This document shows, one piece after another, positions 55,249-63,711 of a DNA stretch of 64,000 nt. Each line of letters starts with the position of its first letter. The stretch's first letter is position 1. The notes below the pieces were generated by a model. It was given only the letters and a program-made list of their open reading frames with translations. It was not told where the DNA came from and did no database searches. A program made the position numbers and the translations under genes. Source of the stretch: Streptomyces spinosus (GTDB lineage: Bacteria; Actinomycetota; Actinomycetes; Streptomycetales; Streptomycetaceae); the NCBI RefSeq assembly GCF_020400655.1, contig NZ_JAINRC010000015.1:1-64000 (forward strand). Direction: 5' to 3'.

Positions 55249-55827
55249 ATGGGTGTCACGCTCGCCAAGGGAGGCAACGTCTCCCTCTCCAAAGCCGCGC
55301 CGAACCTCACCAACGTCATGATCGGACTGGGCTGGGACGCGCGGTCGACCACCGGAGCCCCCTTCGACCTGGACGCCAGCGCGCTGCTGTGCGGGGCCGG
55401 CAACCGGGTGCTGGGCGACGACTGGTTCGTCTTCTACAACCAGCTGACCAGCCCCGACGGCTCGGTGGAGCACACCGGTGACAACCTCACCGGTGAGGGC
55501 GAGGGCGACGACGAGTCGATCCTGGTGGACCTCGCCAAGGTGCCGCAGCAGTGCGAGAAGATCATCTTCCCCGTCTCCATCCACATGGCGGACGAGCGCG
55601 GGCAGACCTTCGGCCAGGTCTCCAACGCCTTCATCCGCGTCGTGAACCAGGCCGACGGCCAGGAACTGGCCCGCTACGACCTCAGTGAGGACGCCTCCAC
55701 CGAAACCGCCATGATCTTCGGCGAGCTGTACCGCTACCACGGCGAGTGGAAGTTCCGGGCGGTGGGTCAGGGGTACGCGTCCGGCCTACGAGGCATCGCT
55801 CTAGACTTCGGAGTCAACGTTTCGTAA
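55249..55827 (+). CDS. terD: TerD-family protein, paralog of the preceding gene
   Basis: 192 residues, strongly similar to its neighbour: GVTLAKGGNVSLSKAAPNLT, GLGWDARSTTGAPFDLDASA, DNLTGEGEGDDESI and AFIRVVNQADGQELARYDLS. It differs in a cysteine-containing loop (LLCGAGNRVLGDDW) and is probably a tandem duplicate. It follows after 112 bases and begins with ATG behind GGGGAGG. Same calcium-binding logic as the neighbour. Confidence 0.94.
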   Translation: MGVTLAKGGNVSLSKAAPNLTNVMIGLGWDARSTTGAPFDLDASALLCGAGNRVLGDDWFVFYNQLTSPDGSVEHTGDNLTGEGEGDDESILVDLAKVPQQCEKIIFPVSIHMADERGQTFGQVSNAFIRVVNQADGQELARYDLSEDASTETAMIFGELYRYHGEWKFRAVGQGYASGLRGIALDFGVNVS

Positions 55828-55843
55828 AACTCGGTACGACTCA

Positions 55844-55876
55844 GGGGAGACCCTCCCCCGGACTCCGTCTGGGAGG
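55844..55876 (+). promoter_or_regulatory. Mutually exclusive hairpins before the DUF475 gene
   Basis: GGGGAG (55844-55849) can pair with CTCCCC (55853-55858), while CCTCCC (55852-55857) can instead pair with GGGAGG (55871-55876). The two pairings compete, as in attenuator-like or processing elements. No T tract follows. Confidence 0.45.
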
Positions 55877-55903
55877 TGCCCCCCACACACGATGGGGTAG
55901 CCA

Positions 55904-57043
55904 GTGCTTCTGAAAACCTTCGGCTGGTCGTTCGCGGTCACCGCGCTCGGTCTGGTCGCGGCGGCGTTCTACGGGGGGTGGACCGCCTTCGGCATCGTGG
56001 CGATCCTGGCCGTCCTGGAGATCTCGCTGTCCTTCGACAACGCGGTGGTCAACGCCGGGATCCTGAAGAAGATGAGCGCCTTCTGGCAGAAGATCTTCCT
56101 CACGGTCGGCGTCCTCATCGCCGTCTTCGGCATGCGGCTGGTCTTCCCCGTCGTCATCGTCGCGATCAGCGCCAAGATGGGCCCGATCGAGGCCGTCGAC
56201 CTGGCACTCAACAACAAGGACCGCTACCAGCAGCTGGTCACCGACGCCCACCCGGCGATCGCCGCGTTCGGTGGCATGTTCCTGCTGATGATCTTCCTCG
56301 ACTTCATCTTCGAGGACCGGGACATCCAGTGGCTGCGCTGGATCGAGCGGCCCCTGGCCAAGCTCGGCAAGGTCGACATGCTGTCGGTCTGCATCGCCCT
56401 GATCGTCCTGCTGATCACGTCGTTCACCTTCGCCACCCACGCCCACCAGCACGGCGGCGCCCACGTGGACAAGGCCCAGACGGTCCTGATCGCCGGCATC
56501 GCCGGCCTGATCACCTACATGGTCGTCGGCGGCCTCTCCGGCTACTTCGAGGACAAGCTGGAGGCGGAGGAGGAACGCGAGCACGAGGAGGAGGAAGAGG
56601 CCGCCCGCACCGGCAGGCAGAAGCCCGCGATCGTCCTGGCCGGCCAGGCCGCGTTCTTCATGTTCCTCTACCTCGAGGTCCTGGACGCGTCCTTCTCCTT
56701 CGACGGCGTGATCGGCGCCTTCGCCATCACCAACGACATCGTCCTGATGGCCCTCGGCCTCGGCATCGGCGCCATGTACGTCCGGTCGCTGACGGTCTAC
56801 CTGGTCCGCCAGGGCACCCTCGACGACTACGTCTACCTGGAGCACGGCGCCCACTACGCCATCGGCGCCCTCGCCGTCATCCTCATGGTCACCATCCAGT
56901 ACGAGATCAACGAGGTCGTCACCGGTCTCGTCGGCGTCGTCCTGATCGCGGCCTCCTTCTTCTCCTCCGTCCGCCGCAACCGCGCCCTGGCGGCGGCGGG
57001 CGCGGGCAGCGACGAGAAGGCCGAGGTCTCCTCCGGGGTGTGA
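55904..57043 (+). CDS. DUF475 membrane protein (TerC-related)
   Basis: 379 residues with about nine membrane helices. It carries TerC-like acidic motifs inside the membrane, LEISLSFDNAVVNAGIL and VLDASFSFDGVIGAFAIT, plus MFLLMIFLDFIFEDRDIQW. A cytoplasmic glutamate-rich insert (ERE-HEEEEE region near 225) is notable. TerC-type proteins move manganese or other cations and associate with Ter complexes. GTG start. It lies in line with the terD genes, followed by a strong terminator. Confidence 0.9.
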   Translation: MLLKTFGWSFAVTALGLVAAAFYGGWTAFGIVAILAVLEISLSFDNAVVNAGILKKMSAFWQKIFLTVGVLIAVFGMRLVFPVVIVAISAKMGPIEAVDLALNNKDRYQQLVTDAHPAIAAFGGMFLLMIFLDFIFEDRDIQWLRWIERPLAKLGKVDMLSVCIALIVLLITSFTFATHAHQHGGAHVDKAQTVLIAGIAGLITYMVVGGLSGYFEDKLEAEEEREHEEEEEAARTGRQKPAIVLAGQAAFFMFLYLEVLDASFSFDGVIGAFAITNDIVLMALGLGIGAMYVRSLTVYLVRQGTLDDYVYLEHGAHYAIGALAVILMVTIQYEINEVVTGLVGVVLIAASFFSSVRRNRALAAAGAGSDEKAEVSSGV

Positions 57044-57070
57044 CGGCCCGGACGGTGAGGAACGCTTCGA

Positions 57071-57101
57071 ACGGGGCGGCCGGCAGGGCCGGCCGCCCCG
57101 T
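57071..57101 (+). terminator. Terminator after the DUF475 gene
   Basis: A 14-bp perfect stem (57071-57084 with 57088-57101) and 3-base loop, 28 bases after the stop. It separates the DUF475 gene from the TerA-like gene. Confidence 0.8.
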
Positions 57102-57131
57102 CGGCGTCACAACAGGTACCTGGGGGCGGGA

Positions 57132-57869
57132 ATGGGTTTCTTCGACGGACTGCTGGGCGGGCGCGCCGCCGACTTCGACTCGGGCAACGCGTCGACCAAC
57201 GCCATAGAACTGACCAGGCGGCACCAGACGGTGTCCCTCACCAAGCAGGAGGCGGCCACCGGCCACCTGCGCGTCAACCTCTCCTGGCGGATGCGGACCT
57301 CCGACTTCGACGGAGCCCAGCGCACCAGCCTGTTCCGGCACCCGTTCAGGGCACTGAAACCGCCGGAGGTCCTGGGCCACGGCCAGAGCATGGTCAACGT
57401 CGACCTGGACCTCGGCTGCCTGTATGAACTGACCGACGGCACGAAAGGGGTCGTACAGCCCCTCGGCGGCTATCTCGGCGACGTCAACGCACCGCCGTAC
57501 ATCAAACTCAGCGGCGACGACCGGTTCGGCTCGGCGTCCGGCGAGACGATGTACGTCAACCTCGACCACCGGGACGCCCTCAAGCGACTGCTCGTCTTCG
57601 TCTACATCTACGACCAGACCCCCGCCTTCGACCGTACGCACGCCATCGTCACCCTCTACCCCAGCAACGGCCCCCGCATCGAGATAGGCCTGGACGAACG
57701 CCACCCCCAGGCCCGCTCCTGCGCCGTGGTCATGATCGAGAACATCAAGGGCGAACTGATCGTCCGCCGCGAGGTGAAGTTCGTCTACGGCTTCCAGGGC
57801 GAACTGGACCGCCTCTACGGCTGGGGCCTGCAGTGGGGCAGGGGCTTCAAGACGAAGGTGGACAGGTGA
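57132..57869 (+). CDS. TerA-like tellurium resistance protein
   Basis: 245 residues. Two TerD-like beta halves: NAIELTRRHQTVSLTKQEAA with VNLSWRMRTSDFDG, and DVDLDLGCLYELTDGTKGVV, then IKLSGDDRFGSASGETMYVN. The acidic calcium loops are weaker than in TerD. The closing FVYGFQGELDRLYGWGLQWG is typical of TerA-like proteins. It probably joins the Ter surface complex. Convergent with the next TerD-like gene; spacing 23 bases. Confidence 0.85.
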   Translation: MGFFDGLLGGRAADFDSGNASTNAIELTRRHQTVSLTKQEAATGHLRVNLSWRMRTSDFDGAQRTSLFRHPFRALKPPEVLGHGQSMVNVDLDLGCLYELTDGTKGVVQPLGGYLGDVNAPPYIKLSGDDRFGSASGETMYVNLDHRDALKRLLVFVYIYDQTPAFDRTHAIVTLYPSNGPRIEIGLDERHPQARSCAVVMIENIKGELIVRREVKFVYGFQGELDRLYGWGLQWGRGFKTKVDR

Positions 57870-57892
57870 CCGGCGCCCGCCTCGGGGGCTGA

Positions 57893-58612
57893 CTACCGCC
57901 CGAGGAACTGCGGCCCCTGCGGCGGCAGCCGGAAGTAGGGGTCCCCGGCCACGGCCACCGGCGCCGACATCGGCTGGGGATAGCCGTAGGCGGGCGGCTG
58001 TGCCGGAACCGCGGCCGTCGGCTGCTCCGGGGGCAACGGCTGGGAGGGAACCGGCTCCTCCTCCATCTCGGACTCGTCCACCGAGATCCCGAAGTCCGTG
58101 GCGAGCCCCTTCAGCCCGTTCGAGTAACCCTCGCCCAGCGCCCGGAACTTCCAGCCCTCCCCGCGCCGGTACAGCTCACCGCAGATCAGCGCCGTCTCCG
58201 CGCCCGTCTCCGGCTTGATCTCGAACCGGGCCAGCGGCTCCCCGTCGGCGACCGCCGCGTCGTACAGCAGGATGCACAGCGCCGGCACCTGGTCGAAGGC
58301 GACCCCGTCCGCGGAGGCGACCAGCACGATCCGGCCGACCCCCGGCTCCACCCCGGACAGCTCGGTCTGGATCGTGTCCGTCAGCCCCTCGGCGATCCGT
58401 TTCTTGCCGAGCCGCCACACCTTCCCGGAGGGGTGCCGGGGCTGGTTGTAGAAGACGAAGTCCTCGTCGGAGCGCACACGGCCGTCCGGGCCCAGCAGCA
58501 GCGCCGACACGTCCACGTCCGGGACCCCCTGCCCGGGCGTCCAGCGCAGCACGGCGCGGACCGTGGTGGCCTCCAGCGGGACGTTCGACCCCTTCAGCAT
58601 GGCGTGCGTCAT
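57893..58612 (-). CDS. TerD-domain protein with a Pro/Gln-rich C-terminal tail
   Basis: 239 residues. Residues 1-175 are a TerD domain (MLKGSNVPLEATTVRAVLRW, DVDVSALLLGPDGRVRSDED, ICGELYRRGEGWKFRALGEG, GLATDFGISVDE). The rest is low-complexity Pro/Gln/Tyr. The acidic E-G-D-D loop of TerD is missing here, so calcium affinity is probably changed. It is on the minus strand, divergent from the metabolite operon, and may link it to the Ter complex. Confidence 0.88.
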   Translation of the reverse strand: MTHAMLKGSNVPLEATTVRAVLRWTPGQGVPDVDVSALLLGPDGRVRSDEDFVFYNQPRHPSGKVWRLGKKRIAEGLTDTIQTELSGVEPGVGRIVLVASADGVAFDQVPALCILLYDAAVADGEPLARFEIKPETGAETALICGELYRRGEGWKFRALGEGYSNGLKGLATDFGISVDESEMEEEPVPSQPLPPEQPTAAVPAQPPAYGYPQPMSAPVAVAGDPYFRLPPQGPQFLGR

Positions 58613-58700
58613 GCGGCCATCCTGCCCTCTCGGTCCTGGTCACGACAATGCGGGGCTGGGCCGCCGACATGGGCGAGTTACCGGGAATTCATGCCCACAG

Positions 58701-58731
58701 GGAACCCCGGACACGGATCCCTACGTACTAT
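58701..58731 (+). promoter_or_regulatory. Promoter candidate of the Ter metabolite operon
   Basis: GGAAC (58701-58705) and CGTACTAT (58724-58731). This can be read as an ECF sigma-E-like pair or as a principal-sigma -10 (TACTAT) without a good -35. It lies 56 bases before the HpcH/HpaI start. Confidence 0.4.
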
Positions 58732-58786
58732 TACCGGCCACCCTTTACCGAACCCAGAGGCTCGGCTCGCGCCCTGAGGGAGTCCT

Positions 58787-59953
58787 ATGCGTCATTTCGG
58801 GCACATCGCCCCCGAGGTGCGGCAGCGCCTCTTCCACCAGGAGCCGTGCGCGTTCACCGCCGACTCCCCGGCCCGGCTGCTCTCCGCGGCCCTGGGTGCC
58901 ACGCTGTACAGCCCGGCCACGCGGCCCCGGCTCGCCGACGACATCGTCAAACAGGCCGGCAGCGGCGTGGTCTCGATGGTGCTGTGCCTGGAGGACTCGA
59001 TCGACGACGCGGACGTCGAACCGGGGGAGGAGAACCTCGTCCGGCAGTTCGCCGACCTCGCCGCCCGGCCCGCGGTGGAGCCGCCCCTGCTGTTCATCCG
59101 GGTGCGCACCCCCGAGCAGATACCGGACCTGGTCCGCCGTCTCGGGCCCGCCGTGCGCCTGCTGTCCGGGTTCGTGCTGCCCAAGTTCACCGAGGAACGC
59201 GGCGTCCCCTTCCTGGAGGCGCTGACCGCGGCGGAGAACAGCAGCGGCCGGCGGCTCTTCGCCATGCCCGTCCTGGAGTCCCCCGAACTGCTCTACCGCG
59301 AGTCCCGGGTGGAGACCCTGGAGGGCATCTCCCGCGCGGTCGGCAAGTACCGGGACCGGGTACTGGCCCTCCGCCTCGGCGTGACCGACTTCTGCTCCTC
59401 CTACGGCCTGCGCCGCGCCCCCGACATGACCGCCTACGACGTCCAGATCGTCGCCTCCGTCATCGCCGACGTCGTGAACATGCTGGGCCGCGCCGACGGC
59501 ACCGGCTTCACCGTCACCGGCCCGGTCTGGGAGTACTTCCGCGTCTCCGAACGCATGTTCAAGCCGCAGCTGAGGCAGAGCCCCTTCCTGGAGGTGCAGG
59601 CCGTCTCGCTGCGCGAGAAGCTGATCGAACACGCCATGGACGGACTGCTCCGGGAGATCTCCCTCGACCAGGCCAACGGCCTGCTCGGCAAGACCTGCAT
59701 CCACCCGTCCCACGTGCTGCCCGTGCACGCGCTGTCCGTGGTCAGCCACGAGGAGTTCAGCGACGCCCAGGACATCCTGCGGCCGGAACGCGGCGGCGGG
59801 GGTGTACTGCGGTCCGCCTACACGAACAAGATGAACGAAGTGAAACCGCACCGCGCCTGGGCCGAGCGGACCCTGTTGCGCGCCGAGGTGTTCGGCGTCG
59901 CCAACGAGGACGTCGGCTTCGTGGAACTGCTCGCCGCCGGCATACCCGGCTGA
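58787..59953 (+). CDS. HpcH/HpaI aldolase / citrate-lyase-beta-like protein of the Ter operon
   Basis: 388 residues, TIM-barrel lyase of the CitE/HpcH group: SMVLCLEDSIDDADVEPGEE, SGFVLPKFTEERG, FAMPVLESPELLYRESR, ALRLGVTDFCSSYGLRRAPD and GKTCIHPSHVLPVHALSVV. These carry the acidic metal ligands of the family. In published comparative analyses of Ter systems, such a lyase co-occurs with PRTases and a HAD phosphatase in a predicted nucleoside-like metabolite pathway. The substrate is unknown. First gene of that operon here. Confidence 0.88.
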   Translation: MRHFGHIAPEVRQRLFHQEPCAFTADSPARLLSAALGATLYSPATRPRLADDIVKQAGSGVVSMVLCLEDSIDDADVEPGEENLVRQFADLAARPAVEPPLLFIRVRTPEQIPDLVRRLGPAVRLLSGFVLPKFTEERGVPFLEALTAAENSSGRRLFAMPVLESPELLYRESRVETLEGISRAVGKYRDRVLALRLGVTDFCSSYGLRRAPDMTAYDVQIVASVIADVVNMLGRADGTGFTVTGPVWEYFRVSERMFKPQLRQSPFLEVQAVSLREKLIEHAMDGLLREISLDQANGLLGKTCIHPSHVLPVHALSVVSHEEFSDAQDILRPERGGGGVLRSAYTNKMNEVKPHRAWAERTLLRAEVFGVANEDVGFVELLAAGIPG

Positions 59954-59998
59954 ACCCTTCTCCACCTCCACCTCCACCTCCGCCTCTCCAAGGAACGA

Positions 59999-62461
59999 AT
60001 GAACAACGCAGTGAACGACGGGGTCTGGTCCGGCAGCTGGGTCGCCGAGCGGCTCGGGGTCGCACTCGTGGGCGACGACGGCCTGCCGGCCCTGGTCGGG
60101 CTCGCGCTGCGGCGCAACCCCAAGCGGGCGCACCTGCTGGTCTCGAACGTCCTCGGCAAGCACGTCCCCCAGTCGCCGGCCGTGGTGTACGACCACGGCT
60201 TCCGGCTGGGCCGACGGGTCGCCGCCCTGCTCGGCGCGGAGGCGGGCGCCGCGGTCGTCCTCGGCTACGCGGAGACCGCGACGGGGCTGGGGCACGCGGT
60301 CGCCGACGGGCTCGGCGCGGTGCCGTACCTGCACTCCACGCGACGGCCGGTGCCCGGGGTCGCCCCCGCGGGCGGCTTCGAGGAGTCGCACTCGCACGCC
60401 ACGTCGCACCTCCTGCTGCCGGAAGACCCCGCCCTGCTGGCCGGGGAAGGGCCGCTGGTGCTGGTGGACGACGAGTTCTCCACCGGCAACACCGTGCTGA
60501 ACACCGTCCGTGATCTGCACGCACGGTATCCGCGCGGACGGTACGTGGTGGTCGCCCTGGTCGACATGCGGTCGGACGGGGACACGGCCCGCCTCCAGCG
60601 GTTCGCGGAGGAGATCGGCGCCCGGGTCGACGTGATCGCCGCCGCGTCCGGCACCGTACGGCTGCCGGAGGACGTGCTGGAGAAGGGGCAGCGGCTGGTC
60701 GCGGAGCGTGAGGCCGCCGGACCGGAGGGCGACGGGGCTGCCCGCGCCCCCGGAGGAGCGCCACAGCCGGGGCCCGTCGCCAGGGTCGACCTGCGCTGGC
60801 CCCCCGGGCTCCCCGACGGCGGGCGGCACGGCTTCACCCCCGCCCACCGGGCCCGGCTCGAAGCGGCGCTGCCCGCCATGGCCGGGCGAATACGCGCGGC
60901 CCTGCCCGCCGGCGCCCGGCGCGTCCTGGTGCTCGGCTTCGAGGAACTGATGTACGCCCCGCTGCGGCTCGCGCGCGAGCTGGAGCGGGCGGCGGACGCC
61001 GAGGTGCGGTTCTCCACCACCACCCGCTCGCCCGTGCTCGCGGTCGACGACCCCGGCTACGCCATCCGCAGCCGCCTGGTCTTCCCGGCCCACGACGACC
61101 CGGCCGACGGGCCCGGCGAACGGTACGCCTACAACGTGGCCGGCGCCGGCTTCGACGCCGTCGTCGCCGTGGTCGACTCCGCCGCCGACACCCCCGCCCT
61201 GCACGCGCCGGACGGTCTGCTGGCCGCCCTCGCCGCACACGTCCCGCACGTCCTGCTCGCGGTCGTCCCCTCCTACCTCCCGCACGCTCCCGAAAGGCCG
61301 GCCATGCTGCCCGAGCCCCTCCGCGGCCCCGCGTTCTCCTCGTACGCGCCGGAGGAGGTCGGCTGGCTGCTCCAGGACCTGTCCGACGTGCCCCTGGAGG
61401 CGCCGACGGAGGAGCGCGAGGAGGCCGTCCAGCGCGGGGGCGCGCACTACGCCGAGTCGCTGCCGGTGGAGTACCAGCCCAGCGCGCGGTACCAGGAGCT
61501 GTTCCACGCGGCCCTGGACGCCTCCGCCGCCCGCATCGCGCAGGCCGTCGGCGTCGTGACCGAGACCGTCCTCACCGAGCGCTCGCCCCGCCCGGTGCTG
61601 GTGTCCCTGGCGCGCGCCGGCACCCCCGTCGGCATCCTGATGCGCCGCTGGGCCCGCTTCCGGCACGGTCTCGACCTGCCGCACTACGCCGTGTCGATCG
61701 TGCGCGGCCGGGGCATCGACGCCAACGCGCTGCGCTGGCTGGCCGCGCACCACGACCCGCGGGACGTCGTGTTCGTCGACGGCTGGACCGGCAAGGGCGC
61801 GATCACCCGCGAACTCGCCGAAGCAGTCGAGGAGTTCGAGCGGGAGGAGGGCATCAGCGGATTCGACCCGGAGATCGCCGTCCTGGCCGACCCCGGCTCC
61901 TGCGTCCGCACCTACGGCACCCGCGAGGACTTCCTCATCCCCTCCGCCTGCCTCAACTCGACCGTCTCCGGGCTCGTCTCCCGCACGGTGCTGCGCGCCG
62001 ACCTGGTCGGCCCGCACGACTTCCACGGCGCCAAGTTCTACCGCGAACTCGCGGGCGCGGACGTCTCCGTGGCCTTCCTCGACGCCGTCGCCGCCCGCTT
62101 CCCGGAGGTGGCCGACGGCGTGGACGGCGCGGTGAAGGAGCTGTCGGCCACGGACCGGACCCCGACCTGGGCGGGCTGGCGGGCGGTCGAGCGGATCAGC
62201 GAGGAGTACGGCATCCACGACGTCAACCTCGTCAAGCCCGGCGTCGGCGAGACCACCCGGGTGCTGCTGCGCCGGGTGCCGTGGAAGATCCTCGCGCGGG
62301 CGGGGGCGGGCGACGACCTGGCCCATGTGCGGCTGCTCGCCGAGCAGCGCGGGGTGCCGGTGGAGGAGGTGGACGACCTGCCGTACACCTGCGTCGGGCT
62401 GATCCACCCCCGGTACACGCGGGGCGCCACGGGCGCCGACGGCAAGGCGGTGAACGTCTGA
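59999..62461 (+). CDS. Fusion of a Ter-type phosphoribosyltransferase/TRSP protein and a StiP-like (PRTase-PELOTA) protein
   Basis: 820 residues. First half (1-400): a PRTase with PRPP motif LVLVDDEFSTGNTVLNTV near residue 155, then a TRSP-like region (RRVLVLGFEELMYAPLRLAR). Second half (about 440-820): a second PRTase-like domain (RPVLVSLARAGTPVGILMRR, VVFVDGWTGKGAITREL) and a C-terminal PELOTA-like part (GVPVEEVDDLPYTCVGLIHP). In many genomes these are separate genes. AAGGA precedes the ATG; the stop overlaps the HAD start as TGATG. It probably assembles a ribosylated metabolite. Confidence 0.82.
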   Translation: MNNAVNDGVWSGSWVAERLGVALVGDDGLPALVGLALRRNPKRAHLLVSNVLGKHVPQSPAVVYDHGFRLGRRVAALLGAEAGAAVVLGYAETATGLGHAVADGLGAVPYLHSTRRPVPGVAPAGGFEESHSHATSHLLLPEDPALLAGEGPLVLVDDEFSTGNTVLNTVRDLHARYPRGRYVVVALVDMRSDGDTARLQRFAEEIGARVDVIAAASGTVRLPEDVLEKGQRLVAEREAAGPEGDGAARAPGGAPQPGPVARVDLRWPPGLPDGGRHGFTPAHRARLEAALPAMAGRIRAALPAGARRVLVLGFEELMYAPLRLARELERAADAEVRFSTTTRSPVLAVDDPGYAIRSRLVFPAHDDPADGPGERYAYNVAGAGFDAVVAVVDSAADTPALHAPDGLLAALAAHVPHVLLAVVPSYLPHAPERPAMLPEPLRGPAFSSYAPEEVGWLLQDLSDVPLEAPTEEREEAVQRGGAHYAESLPVEYQPSARYQELFHAALDASAARIAQAVGVVTETVLTERSPRPVLVSLARAGTPVGILMRRWARFRHGLDLPHYAVSIVRGRGIDANALRWLAAHHDPRDVVFVDGWTGKGAITRELAEAVEEFEREEGISGFDPEIAVLADPGSCVRTYGTREDFLIPSACLNSTVSGLVSRTVLRADLVGPHDFHGAKFYRELAGADVSVAFLDAVAARFPEVADGVDGAVKELSATDRTPTWAGWRAVERISEEYGIHDVNLVKPGVGETTRVLLRRVPWKILARAGAGDDLAHVRLLAEQRGVPVEEVDDLPYTCVGLIHPRYTRGATGADGKAVNV

Positions 62462-63273
62462 TGCCGGTGCTGGTGGCGAGCGACCTCGACCGTACGCTGA
62501 TCTACTCCTCGGCGGCCCTGGCGCTGACCATGCCGGACCCGAGGGCGCCCCGGCTGCTGTGCGTGGAGGTGCACGAGGCCAGGCCGCTGTCCTACATGAC
62601 CGAGACCGCGGCCCGGCTGCTCACCGACCTCGGTGACACGGCCGTGTTCGTGCCGACGACGACCCGGACGCGCAAGCAGTACCAGCGGATCAACCTGCCG
62701 GGGCCGCCGCCGGCCTACGCGATCTGCGCCAACGGGGGCCACCTGCTGGTCGACGGGGTCACCGACGCGGACTGGCACGCGGGCGTGCAGGCGCGGCTCG
62801 CCGAGGAGTGCGCCCCGCTCGCGGAGGTCAGCGAGCATCTGCTGCGGTCCGCCGACCCGGTCTGGGTGCGCAAGCACCGCATCGCCGAGGACCTGTTCGC
62901 CTACCTCGTGGTGGAGCGCGACCTGCTGCCCGGGGACTGGGTGAAGGAGCTCGCGGTGTGGGCGGAGGACCGGGGCTGGACGGTGTCCCTGCAGGGCCGC
63001 AAGATCTACGCCGTGCCGAAGCCGCTCACCAAGAGCGCGGCCGTCCGTGAGGTGGCCCGGCGCACCGGCGCGGAGCTGACGCTGGCCGCGGGGGACTCCC
63101 TGCTCGACGCCGACCTGCTGCTGGCCGCCGACCGCGGCTGGCGCCCCGGCCACGGCGAACTCGCCGACAGCGGCTGGACGGCCCCGCGGATCAGCGCCCT
63201 GCGGGAACGGGGCGTCCTGGCGGGGGAGCGGATCCTGCGGGAGTTCCTGACAGCGGCACGGCAGCCGATCTGA
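62461..63273 (+). CDS. HAD-superfamily phosphatase of the Ter operon
   Basis: 270 residues. Motif I is LVASDLDRTLIYSS (catalytic Asp pair), motif II the Thr in VPTTTRTRKQYQRI, motif III the lysine region PLTKSAAVREVA, motif IV AAGDSLLDADLLLAA. The cap is between motifs II and III, as in Cof-type or sucrose-phosphatase-like HADs. It would dephosphorylate the product of the preceding PRTase and lyase steps. It overlaps the previous stop by 1 base; translation is coupled. Confidence 0.88.
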   Translation: MPVLVASDLDRTLIYSSAALALTMPDPRAPRLLCVEVHEARPLSYMTETAARLLTDLGDTAVFVPTTTRTRKQYQRINLPGPPPAYAICANGGHLLVDGVTDADWHAGVQARLAEECAPLAEVSEHLLRSADPVWVRKHRIAEDLFAYLVVERDLLPGDWVKELAVWAEDRGWTVSLQGRKIYAVPKPLTKSAAVREVARRTGAELTLAAGDSLLDADLLLAADRGWRPGHGELADSGWTAPRISALRERGVLAGERILREFLTAARQPI

Positions 63274-63306
63274 GGGGCGCGGGGCGCCCGGCACCCCGGC
63301 AGGCGG

Positions 63307-63534
63307 CTACCCGCAGCACCCGCCCCCGCAGCACCCGCCCCCGCCGGCCCTCGGCGAAGGCGCGGGCGCGACCGCGGACGTGTTGTTCGACACGCCTACC
63401 GCTACCGTCGACAGGAGCTTCACCGTGTCGTCGTGCCCCGCGGGGCACGACGCGGGGGCGGCGGACTGCGCCATGGGCCGGCTGAGTTCGAACGTGTCGC
63501 CGCAGGTCCGGCAGCGGTACTCGTAACGAGGCAT
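63307..63534 (-). CDS. FmdB-family zinc-ribbon protein with Gly/Cys tail
   Basis: 75 residues. The N-terminus MPRYEYRCRTCGDTFELSRP is the FmdB zinc ribbon, completed by C-P-A-G-H (one Cys plus His instead of the usual second Cys pair). The tail ends in GGGGCCGGGCCG with two vicinal cysteine pairs. FmdB-like proteins are small putative regulators or metal binders. It converges on the HAD gene. Confidence 0.85.
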   Translation of the reverse strand: MPRYEYRCRTCGDTFELSRPMAQSAAPASCPAGHDDTVKLLSTVAVGVSNNTSAVAPAPSPRAGGGGCCGGGCCG

Positions 63535-63570
63535 GGCCCCAGGTTAGCCGTCGGGGCCCGGCCGGGGGCG

Positions 63571-63655
63571 TCTCAATGTTTCATGAGTGTTGCTTTCTAT
63601 CCGGCATATGTGCAGGGCATTCGAAAACGTTACTGATAATTTGTGAACGCCGTTG
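63571..63655. promoter_or_regulatory. AT-rich promoter region between fmdB and the last gene
   Basis: About 85 bases much richer in A/T than anything near it (for example GATAATTTGTGAACG, 63636-63650). It should carry the promoters of the divergent genes. I cannot assign a specific box. Confidence 0.45.
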
Positions 63656-63711
63656 CGAGGATGCTCAGCTCACCCGCGCGAGCAAGACCGAGTGCGGAGG
63701 GAGACGCAGGC

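Noticed and set aside
59957..59990. CCACCT repeats before the PRTase-StiP gene as an operator or a CRISPR-like array
   Set aside because: They are three or four degenerate hexamers without spacers, a simple-sequence slip in a short gap.
58745..62407. A 1220-codon minus-strand open frame
   Set aside because: Antisense to the HpcH and PRTase-StiP genes, which have clear families and motifs.
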